A stretch of DNA of 64,000 bases, taken from the NCBI GenBank assembly GCA_921293015.1, contig OV121088.1, positions 6,013,882 through 6,077,881 of the forward strand, read 5' to 3'. The position numbers were made by a program, and so were the translations under genes. The notes under the pieces were generated by a model, which was given only the letters and a program-made list of their open reading frames with translations, was not told the origin of the DNA and did not search any database. This DNA is from Phorcus lineatus (taxonomy: Eukaryota > Mollusca > Gastropoda > Trochida > Trochidae). Positions 36,191 to 49,335 of the stretch are shown piece after piece. Each line of letters starts with the position of its first letter. Position 1 is the stretch's first letter.

Positions 36191-39119
36191 AACATAATTC
36201 TATGTGATTCACAAGGGAATTGAACAAGTGAAGTAAAAGTTTGATATATACGAGACTCTGAAGAATGATTCGGGTTCACAATTGTTGTTTGATGTCATGG
36301 ATTGATTTCTGACATGCTACATGTTTTCATTCCCTCTCTTTTGGCTTAGCTTCATAAATCAATTCAGGAAATGTAATCTCATAGCAGATTTCAGATAATG
36401 ATGATCAAAGGATCTGTAATTGAAGGTATTGACTCCTCATAGCCAGAATAATTTGATGAGTAAACTAAATTGATATGAAGATATCATATTCTTCACGGGG
36501 TCTTATGTAAGGATGTTCATAATTGCACTGCCCCTTTCTGTGCGCGTAAGATTTTCGAAATTCTAATGTAAATTCCTAGTACCTCGTTTCCTGAGTCAAA
36601 TGACCAGTGCATGTTTTCATCAAGATATTTTCATGATGTTTCTCTTTTTACTGGAATTACGCACAAATGAAGGGAGGTCAATACCTATGTGTTCTTTGTT
36701 TTTCAAATATCTGAAAGTAAAAAGAAACCTAGACAAATTCTTCTGCTCGAAGTTTTCATACATTCTAAAATCATGTAGACTTAAGTATACTAAACTTTGC
36801 AGTAAGACTAGATTTAAAAATATTGAAAGATCTCCAAATTTTTCATAAACTGAGTACAAAAGAAAATTTACAGAAAAAACCAACAACATAAATATGATTT
36901 TCAAGTATCAGTAATTTCTTTTACTTGAACTTCAAGAACAAGGATTGTGAAATTTACTGATGATGTGCAATGGTCGATGCAGATTATGTTATATGAAAAT
37001 TATTGTTTATCCTTTGTATCTGACGATTAAATGTTTGAAAAAAATGTTTCAAAAGGACTAAACATAGCTTTTAATCGGAGAACTTGATTATTTTAACATT
37101 TCAGATTATTATCATGTAATTGAATATCTGATCCCCATATGATAGTTCTAAGGGGATGATTAAAGATGACAGTTTTCCAAATTATTGATAATGTCTTTTG
37201 ACTTTTTGACTTTGAATTTTGAATTAAAATTAAGTTTGAAAAAGCAAATTGAGATTACTTTTACTAAACTCTCTTAACGAATTTGTTTCTAAATATCCTA
37301 AGATTTATAACAATTTAGAGGTTTTAAAATCTTATTGTCTGTTAATCTTTTAAAGATCGGTTTTCTCATTTCAAATCTATATAAACGATGAACTGTAAAT
37401 GCGATCGTATATCTCAAGTGGAGTCCAAGATAGAATTGCTCTTTGATTGCCCCATAAACGTTTGTTGCCATATTGGGAAAAAGGATCTTTAAATCTGTCA
37501 AAATCTATAATCGTAAAAAGGATCGTTATACCCCCATTAGAAATTAAAATGTGGTGTTCATATATGATTTGATTAAGTAAACATGCTGTAGCATCAGTCA
37601 GATTTGGTTATTCAATAAGCACAAAACATTTGAAAACGTTTTTGGTCACTATGACATATTTCTTTTGGTAGGTTGTGTTGAGAATGAAGCGTCACGACTT
37701 TTTTGTGTCTGTCGTTTGTTCGTTTTAATGTTAATAAAATTAATAAAAATTGCACTTTGTTAAACTCCACTTGGAATCCTCATCTGTCACTTAGAGTAGG
37801 TAATTCGGATCAAAAACTCAAAATCATAGAAACCTAAATCTTTTACTCTTTCTTGATTATAAAACATTTTATCAGAGGATAGTTAACTGTTTAATTCGAA
37901 GTTCGTAGGGGAAATGAACTTTATTGGCCAAAAAGGCGTGTTCAGTTAGCTGTTGTTTTGATCTCCAGACAGCAGCTAGGCCTAACCTTTATATTGGTTT
38001 ATCCCTATCTGCATATTCAAATAAGTGACTGACACGAAGTGACTTACCTTCCCTGACTATGATAGAAACCAGTTATTATCAAGTGTAAAAATATTTCAGC
38101 ACATGAACAGTTGTAATGCGAAGGATTCGTAACGTTATCACATTAGACAAAACTCTCAAGCAATTTATAATGCAAAAGTAAAAAGCTACTCTTTCTTTTT
38201 CGAATGGTTTCGTATGCAAGTAATTTAAACACAAGTGTAAATTCCTAATACCAATCTCTGATATAAGAATGCTATAGAGTTACCCCTTCATAACCATATT
38301 ATTTGGAATATTACAATAGTAAAACAATAACTATTATATTTGTCTATTTTCAATTTCCTTTTGCTAAAACTAAACATCTAAATTTCGAATTGTTTATGTA
38401 AATTGTGAGTTTTGTAATTGTAAATTTGAGCTAATGTTTTAAACATTTTAATGCTCATTTTTACATATATAAAACCACCAAAATTATGGATTTCTTATTA
38501 ACAAGGATACCAAGTTTTATCTCTCTTCTTAAGAATGAAAGACATTGCAAAGGAAAACCAGAGAACAACTTTTTAAGGCACAGTTCTAGAAACTATATAA
38601 TTCGATACGAAATTGTCCATCATACAAGAACTTCAAATGAAAGGACATATTTTACGGAGACTCCCGGACTTTCATTGATTAACCTACTTCCTGTGTTTCG
38701 TTAACAATTGATGGTCTCTATCCCATAATATTTCGTAAAAGTAAAGGAGAGAAATCATTAATGCTGTCGCTAGTTTGTGTTTTTCTTGATAGGACATTTC
38801 ATGATCGTGTGATACACCATTTTCAAAAATATATTCCCCGAAAGTTACCCTGACCCTCAATCCAATGTGTCACTTAATGTTGTGTGGTCGCTGTGTTTAG
38901 AACCAACCGATGCGGGATGGGTGAGTTTCAACATTTATGATATTTATTAAGATGAATCAAAATATTCACCCAAAATGTTAATGACGAATATTCGACCAGC
39001 TCACATGGAATCACATATCCACGTTTTTGAGAGTAGTGCATATCAGTAGATGACATCATCAAGATCAAATTTTTTCTGACAGTAGGAGATGCGCATTAAA
39101 GCTCCGAACTACCTACTTA
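36191..39119. other. Duplicated intergenic block (copy of 27.6-31.5 kb)
   Basis: Colinear matches at 36286, 37125, 37258 and 37358 (GATCGGTTTT, CGATGAACTGTAAATGCG) to 27719, 29345, 31085 and 31147, in the same order. No gene recognised inside. Confidence 0.6.
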
Positions 39120-39236
39120 AAGTGTTTGAACCAGGAAGGTTGTTCCTCCTACAAGTTCTCCACGATCAAGCTACGGTGCTGTCTGACAAGGATATGTGCT
39201 CACCAGGACGGATTTACAGCATTCAGAGTCAAAACG
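39120..39236 (+). pseudogene. Exon 1 relic of the propeller family
   Basis: The 3' half of exon 1: it reads EGCSSYKFSTIKLRCCLTR and then CAHQDGFTAFRVKT up to a ACG|GTAATT donor. The PAN-like cysteines GC and CC are kept. The signal peptide and start codon are missing. A Penelope-like element follows almost at once, and exons 2 and 3 are absent. Confidence 0.8.
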
Positions 39237-39249
39237 GTAATTATTAATG

Positions 39250-40605
39250 ACCCTATCAACCATCAGAAGAAGAGTAGAGCAGGTCTACGGTGAGATGGGT
39301 GTCTAGGTCAGGATGGATCTGATCTTCCCATCATCTGCCTCATTGACATCTGCTTCACCTGGTCCAACAACATTTACCAACAGACCCATGGCCTCCCAAT
39401 GGGCTCACCGCTCCCCCGTCATTACCGAGATCTACATGACTGAACTAGAAGAAACATCCCTTTCAACGTCTCCCATAACTCTGATGTGCTAGTTCTGGAA
39501 AGTCGACGATACCATCGTCATTATCAAACCATCTGACGAGCCCAACAAGCTGCTTGACCACCTTGATTCCCAACACCCTAGAATGAAATTCACCATGGAA
39601 GAAGAAACCGACAACAATCTCCCGTTCTTAGATGTATTGGTCAAGAAAGCCAACGACAAACTCTACACATCCGTCTACAGAAAACCCACTCATACAGACC
39701 AGTATCTTCACTTCAAATCCAACCACCCCTTCCAAATTAAAAAAAGGTATCATTGCCACACTTACCCGCCGTGAAAAGAATATCTGCCAAAGTCAACCAT
39801 CTCCGTAGAGTGTTCATCCACCTCAACCAGTATCCAGCCAACCTAGTAGACACCATCATCAAATCCATCCTCAGACCCACCAACAAAACCCGCCAGCAGC
39901 CAGCCCCCTTCATCATAAGCATCCATATATCAACACCACTAGCCGCCAAATCCAAAGATTACTCAAGAAGCAGGCCAACATCGATGTAGTTTTCAAAAAA
40001 GGACAAACAATGCAGAACATCCTCGGAGCCACTGGAAGACTTCCAAACACCATCAAACAGGACCCATACGGATTAGTGTATCACATCAAGTGTGAATGTG
40101 GCGATTCTTACATCTGCGAAACGTCCCGGCCTCTCGCCCAAAGAATCGAGGAACATAAAACTTCAGGAACAAACAAGGACTCAAAATCAGCCATCTCTGA
40201 CCATATCAAGGCCCGACCTAAACACAACATCCATTGGAACAACATTGAAACCCTTGAAACATATCACCCAGATTACAAGATCAGAAAGACTTTAGAAGCG
40301 ATGAATATTTAAATTTAACCCCGCCATGAACAGAGATCATGGATGTTTCATTCCATCAGCCTACCACCGCTTGATCAAGACTAATCAACACTAATCCTTC
40401 TCAATCAGTAACCATCTGGCTACCTATCTATTGCAAACACATTTGTTGTACAATAAAACAATTTACTTGTGCAAACATGCCACAATATATGTATATAATC
40501 TCTGTGTTGTAACATTCGCTATCAATTGTTTGGTAACGGTGTTAGTAATTACACCGAAACCTCGCATCTCTTTGCAATAAAGAAGTTGTTAAACCACAAA
40601 TGTCC
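39250..40605 (+). mobile_element. Penelope-like element (RT + GIY-YIG), decayed
   Basis: RT C-terminal part: FTWSNNIYQQTHGLPMGSPL, then FWKVDDTIVIIKP (the xVDD catalytic box), KFTMEEETDNNLPFLDVL and TSVYRKPTHTDQYLHFKS. An endonuclease of GIY-YIG type follows (VYHIKCECGDSYICETSRPL, QRIEEHKTSG, near 40076-40170), ending about 40310. This RT plus GIY-YIG order is the canonical Penelope arrangement. Several frameshifts; inactive. The 3' end carries GGTGT-TAGTAATT-ACACC-GAAAC (40538-40560) and AATAAAGAAGTTGTTAAACC, shared in pattern with the fragment at 55481-55760. Confidence 0.85.
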
Positions 40606-43526
40606 AATTTTCTGTAGAAAAGTATATAGATAAATGTGCACTGTTTATATTCACGCAATATATACGTTTCCAGGTCGATCAAACTGGTAATCTTAAGAAT
40701 CTTTCCTTTTGTAGTTTAGTTTAGTTGTAAATGGTAAATAAAATTTGCAAATCCAGTGACGATTCAACGAAACTCATTCAACACTTGTATATGACTGATA
40801 ATTGAAATACAATAAAAAAAAATTCGCTTCTCGCACTTTTAGAAGTAATCAAAGCACGGGCTTTACAAATCATGCATTTTTTTCACATAAATGGCAATTT
40901 TTAAAATTCATTTAATCTGATCAGCTAAAAATTTTCCTCGATTAATATGTAGTCGACCATTAAGGACCTAAAGTACTTAGATTCTGTTAAAGTTTCCCGA
41001 TGATCTTATACATAAATAAAGAACATAAATTGAAAAATTGGATGACAGTTGCAATGTATTTAAAGGCCACGTTCAGAGATTGCTTAAAGTTTTTTTAATT
41101 CAAAATGAAAATCAGACACTTAATTATGCATTTATGAAACACAGAGAGTAGGACGTGGCTTGTGCTTTTTTAATCAATATAAGACGTAGTCAGTCGATTT
41201 ATATGCAAGATATATTTTAAATTAATGGAAGATGGCTTAATCTGAAATATGAATTTGGTAGTTAAACGAATACCGAACGTCTTTGGATGTAGCCCGAAAA
41301 CCGAAAACCAACAATTACAAGGAAGATAAGGTTTTGATGCTGTAATCAAACATTCTAACCTACTGTAGGTTTCACAAACATTTTTTTAAATTTTTAAATG
41401 TGCGGTTTTCTAGCAAAAAATAAATCTACTTTTCGTAATATGAAGAAACTGCCATTTTTGTTCATCAATATAAAAGTGCACAATATTTTTTATCCTTTAG
41501 GTGACAAATACTCATAATGAAAAATTAAGAAGATTCGTACAAATTTGAGTTAAATAACTATTCATATTATCACGTTTAAAATCAGATTTCGTAGTTCAGG
41601 ATATTTAGGAATCACAAACTCTCGATAAACTATATTTCTGCGCGATGAAACGAGAAGAATTGTCAAAATACGCAAGAAAGAAATGTAATCTGCGTAATGA
41701 AAATCTTTGAAAATATATGTTTTACCAACTGAAAAAAACAAAAACAAATGGGTATTAACCTGATACAGAAACGTTATTAAGGGTAATGTATCAATAAAAC
41801 AAATTGAGTTCATTACGTAAACTGGTAATTGTAAACAAAATAATAAAAAAATTTGGATCGTAAACTGTTGCCTTGTGCAAAGCGGCTTTGTTGACTTCAA
41901 TGCATCTCCAACACGCTGGTCCGTTACCCAAATCATGACGTAGAAATTTTGAGTTGAACTGTAACATTTCCAAAATGTTACCGCTTGTGGACAAAGATTA
42001 AGTTTAATGATCATCTCTATATGAAAATGTAATTGTAAAGGTTTTCATGGGGCTTAAAGGATAGGTCGTGCAAAAAAGCACCTATGTTTTGCCGACGTCG
42101 GACATGCTGACTTAATCTTGTCTAACGTTTATTCTTATATGCCCGTGTGACTGTGACGTTGGTTCACGTCAACCGTCTCTACCAGGTTCCATGTGATAAG
42201 GTGAACCTAATAATTAAGTAAGTCTAGGTATACAACCCCAACAGTCTGCTTAAATAAGAGACTAAGGCATCACTTTCAACGTTTATGACAGCAGCAAAAA
42301 CATAGATGTCCGGATTCAGTCCGCCATCACGCTTCCAAAACAAACAATACCCATAATTCTTTGTGGATTGTTAACTACGTGATAAGCCTTATATGGGCAA
42401 TGAGGTCCGCACTGCATAATCGCAAGACACGAGTTTGTAAAAGTAAAGGTTAATTTATTAAAGCAAGAGGTGTTCATTTATTTAAAAAAAATTTAATTTG
42501 TATAAAATTGAATAAATGAAAAAGTTAAAGTGCAAAACTTTACTTTCTTACAAAACACATTGGGGTAGAGCAAACGTTATTCTTAAATAAAATTAATTAT
42601 CGTGTTTGCTAATAAAATATTTGAATTAACATAACAAAGAGCAAGTGTCAATAGTAAGAGCACAATGCTTTTTTTAACTTGGCACCATTGACACATAAAC
42701 ATTTGAATTCAATTACTGCAATTTTCAACGCTTATCAGTATTTATCAATTAAAATATATATATACAATGTAAAAACCCACTAAATAAATTAGATTCGTTT
42801 TCAAAATACGGGTATCCTAACCACTGGCGAAAGCCTATCTGGAGCTCTGTGAAAAATGATTATTTTGCATTTTGAAAGAGTTTGATTTTGAATGTTTTTT
42901 GCTCCATCCGTGTTTTTAGTTTGTATGGTATACATTGAACAATCGTATAGTGCAACATAGTTTATGCAGAAGCTTTGCAAAGCGTACATTTGTGTGTGTC
43001 GTTCAATATGGTGTTAGAAAGGAGATCATTCAATGGAAGAATTAACTTTAAATCATTGCCAACGCATTCTACCAAAAGGTCGTTAATAAACAAAAATATG
43101 TCATATTTTTTAACATCATTTAAATATTGCATGTTCTTGTTGTACAAAAGCTGTTAGTTAATTGACAAAAACAGCAGTCTTTCCTCACGAGTTATTACTG
43201 TATGACTGGCGAACATGTTATTACACAGCTAATTTAAGACATTTTAGAACTTTCTAATTTAAAAATATAGTTTCTCAGCCTGGTGCTAAAGTCACTGGTA
43301 AATCGTGAAGGAAGTCAAAGCACAGGAAAATTTATAGCTAATGAACTTTTCACATGTTTATACCTTATCATTTTCGACATCATCTGTTAAAAAAACGATG
43401 ACGTTTCCATTAAATTCAAATAGAATCGTGAGACCACATAAGGCTTTGCTTGTCATAGAAAAATCATATGTGTCAGAGCACTGATACATTCTCCATTTCT
43501 GAATTGAGATTTACACTGTATTTACA
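40606..43526. other. Intergenic and upstream region of gene C
   Basis: No gene supported. 40615-40745 matches 32925-33060. A less AT-rich stretch at about 42050-42440 (GCCGACGTCGGACATGC, CCGGATTCAGTCCGCCATC) looks like an insertion, but I cannot name it. The 100 bp before the C start codon (GGCTTTGCTTG, CATATGTGTCAGAGCAC, ATACATTCTCCA) is conserved upstream of gene D. Confidence 0.4.
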
Positions 43527-45962
43527 ATGAAGTGGTTCCACTATTTTAATGTATATCATTACCTCATTTGTGTACACGTTTTAAGAATAGGATTTTGTTG
43601 TAATCCAATTGGAATCTTAAAGTGTCACACAAAGTGTTTGGATCAGGAAGGATGTTGGTCGTACATGTTCTCAGTGATCATGCTACGATGTTGTCTGACA
43701 ACCAACTGCACACTTCTGGATGGATTAACAGAACGCAGAGTCAGAAAGGTAACAGGGTTAGGACAGATGTATTATGTGTAAGCACTTTAAAAATTAAAAT
43801 TTAGATTTTCTAAGTCATTGTACTGACAATATTAATATCAAATGAGTGATTTGATTGTCGATATTACTGGAAAAAATTCTTAAATGTAATATAATGCTAC
43901 TATAGTAACACAATTTGAGAAAAAATAAAGCTAGACATCATTGACCCGATTGAGCTTTTAAGCAATTTGTTACTGATTTTATGTGCATTTAACACACTTA
44001 AGTTTTAATAAAGGTAATCTACAATCAAGTAAGTAACATTTTCAAGTATCTGTGGTCGTTACTTTGCTATAAACTCTCCAAGTTGGTTACAGTTATTGTA
44101 ATCTACGTTCCTTACGTTATCATCAAAGAATATTTTCTCTTCAGGATGACAAAGATCTGAGACAGCACAACCGATGTCCCCGAGAGGCTCGGATGATAAA
44201 AACAAGGAAATTGAAAAGACTCTGTGTTTCATGTAAGAAACAAGTCCAAATGTATTTGATTACCTGTAAATAGTGATTTGTCACTGAGGTTCGGTTGCAG
44301 GCCTATCCCCCACTCCCCCCCTCCTCTAAAAGTAAAATAGTACATGTTGACTATGATTTACTTACAATGCGAGCATAACAAACTGATTTTCTGATTTATT
44401 GGGTACCTATTTAATGGTAATGTTTTTAGAAATGTTGTCCAGATGAATATCCATAACCAATTACTGTTTTCGCTAATGAAATCAAGTCATTTCACTGAAA
44501 ATTTCTGTCCATTGAAGGATTAACTTTAATTGCGAAATAAGAAGACCATTCATACCTCATTTGCATACTCTCATGAATCTATAGTTTGCTCTGTACCTTA
44601 TATACGTGTTTCAAAAGGATAAGTAATTCATTTATGATTCGCGAGATATTTGGAATATTGACAAATAAATACTTGCAAATGACTGCATTTGTTTTAAACA
44701 TTTTATAAGGTGTTTGATACTTAAATTCTAAATTGTTTCATAAACTTATTATGATTCCAAAGATAATGATCATATTTCGCACATAATTATTAAGTTTATC
44801 AAATGATCTTACGTGCAGGTTTGTGGGGTTTAAACCTTGATTATTTCCACTTTTTGTTGTTAAAATTAAAAAAAACCCATCTGGGTTTGAAATTTAGTTT
44901 ATTGTTACCAAATTATCAGGAAGGTTTTAGATACAGTCATTTTGTTTAATCAAAGTTACTCCGCTCGCTTTCCAAACTTATCATATGTAAATGACCATTA
45001 CACCAACTGTGTCAATAACAGGTATAATCTTACATGATTACAAGTTAGTGATTATCTATTTTGGAGGAAAGATTAAGGTGCATATGATTCATAGTTCGTA
45101 TTTCATGACTTACATTTGAGCAAAAGCTAATTTGAATATTAAATTCCGTAATAAAACCTTTAATGGACATAATCTTTTTTCAGCTGTTTTGAAACTTCAA
45201 AAGACTCGATACAGCAGGATAATGATTGCAGATCGCACAAGAGGATTGGCACAAATAGACTTAAACAGCCATACTATTACACAGTTTAAGGTCAACAGAC
45301 AGGGACTAATCAAAGCTATGGTATATTCTTCCACATCAAAGGTCGTCTACACGATAAACTTTAATGGGAAACTGTTTGCTGTGAAACTAGAGCTGCACAA
45401 GAAAACACCCCTGCTGAAATCAAACTATGTAAATGGAATCGACATTGATTTAAAAACAAATAAACTTTATCTTTCTTTAAAAGATAGGAGTAGTAATTTC
45501 ATATGCATGTACAACGGCACAATGTGTCAGGAAATAAGTAAAATCTACTGTAATGTTGTCAATATAGTTGTCGATTGGAAGCAGAAAAACATCTTTGTTA
45601 GGTGTTTATATATGATATATGGCATCTCTAAAAGTGGTAAAAACTTTCCTGTAAAAACTTCTGTTGTTACTTTTGGAAAGTGTTTAGAAGTTGATCCCGA
45701 TGCCACATATCTGTTTTTTGAAAATAATATGAACGTCGTAAGATATGATATCAAATATAAGAAAACAAAGTTGATCATAAAGTTACGTCACCCTGTTGGT
45801 TTTCTTCTTCAAGATTCTCAGAACATATACGTCATTACGAGAAATTCCGTTTTGTCATGTTTTGATAAAGATAGCTACATAGAGGAAATGAATTTTACAA
45901 TAAAACTTGGAGGTAAACACGTAAAAAATCCCAGGGCTTGTCTAATAAGATTGGATATATAA
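43527..45962 (+). CDS. PAN-like / six-bladed propeller secreted protein, copy C
   Basis: Exons 43527-43748, 44145-44232 and 45184-45962; GT-AG borders, intron phases 0 and 1. 362 residues: exon 1 is four codons shorter and exon 3 four codons longer than in A and B. The N-terminus (MKWFHYFNVYHYLICVHVL) is signal-like, then the cysteine motif KCHTKC, GCWSY, RCCLTTNC. The exon 2 linker is basic (RQHNRCPREARM). The propeller blades include YTINFNGKLFAVKL, GIDIDLKTNKLYLS, NIVVDWKQKNIFVRC, CLEVDPDATYLFF and GFLLQDSQNIYV. It ends NPRACLIRLDI. Blade 4 has Cys where A and B have Gly. N-glycosylation sites (NGT, NFT) are possible. Closest to D overall, but blades 1-2 look B-like. Function unknown. Confidence 0.8.
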
Positions 45963-46197
45963 AATTTGGATTCGATTATTGTTTTGTATCAATGAATAGT
46001 CTTATTCAGTAACCCAATGCATTGTAACAGGCTACCTAAAATATTAACAATGTTTGTTCGTTTTATCATTTGGTACCAAATTCAACATAACATTGTCTCT
46101 CATGCTAACTTCTTAAGGCTTCATATAAAGATTGTGGTAGAGACTCTGATTTGCGTTCATTTTAAGTTTGCCTAAAAACATCCACTCTTGAAAATGA

Positions 46198-46425
46198 TAT
46201 CTCTAAAACATTAAAAGTGGTAAAATTATTTGTGTAAAACAATCTTATGTTAGGTTTGGAGAGTGTCGTTCAGTTGACCCCCATGCCACATCTCTACTTT
46301 TGCAAACGGTTTTTTTTAAATGTTACATAAGGTAAGTTTATCAAAGTAAGTTTATCAAAAGATTAACATGACTCTAAAGACGTGTATGTCATCACAAGAG
46401 ATTCCGTCTTGGTCATTCTAATGTA
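46198..46425 (+). pseudogene. Exon 3 C-terminal relic
   Basis: Aligns with blades 4-6 of exon 3: ATCTCTAAAA, AAAGTGGTAAAA, TTTGGAGAGTGTCGTTCAGT, GACCCCCATGCCACATCTCT, GTGTATGTCATCACAAGAGA. Frames are broken by indels. Lies 240 bp after the stop of C, as a similar relic follows D (55434-56024), so gene and relic were duplicated together. Confidence 0.8.
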
Positions 46426-49245
46426 CTTAAAGTTGTGTTAGGGATTCCTGTATGCTTTTTAAAAAATTAAAGTTTCATTAAACAAATCAATCTTATGAAG
46501 ATTAACTTATCAATTGTATTCTGAGACACTAATTCACCGAATATGAATCATTAGCTACAAGGAAAATATGACAATTTTATCTTAAATGCAATTTCAAACT
46601 TTAGAAAACAAGTTGATAAATGAGTTTCAATATATGTCATGCGTTGTTAAACAGCAATTTAGAAGGAAAATAGAATACTACTTATCTTCGAACATGTCAA
46701 ATATAAATGTGTAAGCTTGATCTCCAAATATAAAATTCTAAGAAAATATAAAGCATTATATACCTATATCTTTAATGTTTATATTGCTACGTTAATTGAT
46801 TTGCCATTTGATGGATGAATTTTCCTATTGAAATACTCAACTTGATATCCTAAACAAAGCGTCTTGTGTTGGTTCAACATACATACACATACAAATGAAA
46901 GTTCTTTGAATTTTCAATTTCAATTTCAAGGTTATCAATTGTATATTTATAAAATAGCCAGCATTTAAATTAGCAGTGTGAAATTATTGAATTTGTAGTA
47001 TAGATAAGATAAATATGAATGTGAAGTCTGATCACCATGATAACAAATGGCCTTTAATTATAGAGAATGCTCGAAACTCAAACACATGGTGGATTTCAAT
47101 ATCTATTTGACACATGGTACCAATTATCTTTCTATGAGGATATTTTTCTCTTCCCAATGAAAGATTTCATGGATCAAAATGACGGCTGATAATGTCGCTG
47201 TAGCTTTTTGATTAATAAATTAACAAACATAATATGTAGACCATCATTCAAATGACAAAATATAGTATGGTATCGTTTAGCAGTATTTAATGATATTGAA
47301 AATTAATGAAAGTAATATTAGAATACATGTAGACTTTTGTGATTTCATGAAACTGTCTTGGTGGTGAGAGTTTTTGCAATTGTCGGACAAATAAAATAAT
47401 AAGAGATCCCAGCCAAATGTACAGATTGATAAATAAATTTGATATGAATAAAGAGTGTGTCACGACTTGTCATGTGAAGAGTCTTGTCATTTGTCACAGT
47501 ATTTTGAATTGACATCAACATTTCATTTGAATAGAGCTTACTTTTACCAATAGCCTTAATAAAAAAAATGACTTTCATTATTGGGAACTTGAGCCTATAA
47601 AGTAACAGCAAACAAGCGTTGGGAAGAAATGGGTGGATGAGCAGATGGCAAGGGAGATAACTCTACAAGGTCGAATTTTACTATGTTTTGGAAAATTATG
47701 TTTTGGTTATCGTAATTTTCTCGGATGGGTGATTCAAGTCACCATGAAACAACAGAAAGCTGCATACCGAAGTTGGCATAAATCTGCATATCATTGTGCA
47801 AAAACGTCGCAATTTGGGACGTCTCTGAGGCAAAAAAACAAAACAACAGATAGTGTTAAATTTGCAATACGAAAGTGAAAATCCATAGCGCTTTTGCATA
47901 ATCGTATGTCATAGTTCAGTTCAGTGCCAGTTTTGGCAGGTCATATAAGTGACCAGGGGTCATCATTCAGAAAACACATAGAGCTGCATGTGAAAAACTT
48001 TCGATGTGCAGCTATACAGTCATTTCTCCTATCTTCAATCATTTAAAGTATTTTGTGTAAAAGAATGATCCATTGCTGTACACGTTTGACCATATAGAAA
48101 AGACAATTTCACCTTCATTCCATCAATTGTACGGTAAGATTGTTAAAATTGCCCCCTTCATTGAGAAAATAATAACTTCAATTTCTGTGTTTTTATCAAA
48201 TATCATTGCCATCCCTCTAGATTTCAAAGAAAATGGTGCGAAAATGAAACTCAAACACCATATACTCCTAAACATGGCCGAATAGTTCTTCTTTTGCTAA
48301 ATCTTAATAATTTCTTACCTTGACTCAGCTAAATCTATTAACATCCTAATGATTTTGTACCTGACAAAGATATCGTGCGTTGAAATGATGTTAATAAAAA
48401 TTGAAATGTTTGTGTATTTTAATAAGCTTTACCTAACCCCTTTGCATTAAGATATGTTAAATAATTGTCAACTAAATGTATAAGAAAAAGTCAATATTGC
48501 CCTCACGTTATGATCATGGTGTAATTATGTGACAACTGTTCATAAACACTAACCCCTTTTTTAAATGTTAAAACTGTCATTGAAGTTATTATAAAACAGA
48601 AGTCAGTGGTTGTTCTATTGATTTTTTTCAATATAATCTCCCTGCTGAGACCGAGTTAAATATTAATTAGAATGGGAGGACATAGTCAACTGTTGGTTTT
48701 CACTTTTATTTTGCTGGATAAGAATTGAAATGTCAGAGGTGATATTTCTGCAAAAGACTCTGACGGTACAACCATTTCAATCAAACTGAAACACAAACTT
48801 GAGAAGTATTCATCGGCTTTTGAAAACATTAACAAATCCTAGGCGACCTTTTTAACAATTTAAAGGATGAAAATCAAATACATCAAGTGTTGTGGTAAAT
48901 AGGCGTTTCCGACAATATTAGTTCAGTTCAATGCTATCAATGTGGCTTAAAACTTTAATCCATGCCCATTAATAGAATTACATCATGATGTTACTTTGTG
49001 ATAGAAATGGGAAAGAAAATATAATATCCCAAGTAAGATTTTTAAAATTTAATTGGTTTTTGAAACGTTTGAAAAGCGCAATGTGCAAAATCTGGTAGAT
49101 AATTGTTTACTTTAAGACTAACAGACATATATGTTCAAACCTGGTGTTTTAAGATAAAATTTTAATATTCAAATGATCGTTATGAAAGAATAATTTTGTA
49201 CTTTTTGATATGTATTAAAAAAATACAAAACGATACAGTTTAATG
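46426..49245. other. Intergenic; contains a C-unit-specific 1.3-kb segment
   Basis: About 46630-47930 has no counterpart in the D unit, where the flanking blocks (AAACAAGTTGATAA-type and CAGGGGTCATCATTCAGAAA) lie close together at 56370-56430. Frames of 88 and 81 codons inside it resemble nothing I know. From about 48360 the sequence is colinear with 56755 onwards. Confidence 0.45.
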
Positions 49246-49335
49246 ACATATTTATGAAACGAGTGGATGGTATTCGTATGTAACGAGCGAAAGAGAGTTA
49301 AATAACAATACCATCCACGAGTTTCATAAATATGT
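49246..49335. repeat. 29-bp inverted repeat hairpin (MITE-like)
   Basis: Arms 49246-49274 and 49307-49335 match at 27 of 29 positions. The mismatch swaps GAG for CTC in the core (AAACGAGTGG versus AAACTCGTGG). Internal sequence is 32 bp. Same core as the hairpins at 35924 and 59646. The surrounding 49336-49990 region is likely part of the same element. Confidence 0.75.

Noticed and set aside
47633-47878. 81-codon frame in the C-unit-specific segment
   Set aside because: No family resemblance, no paralog in the D unit, no splice or promoter support.
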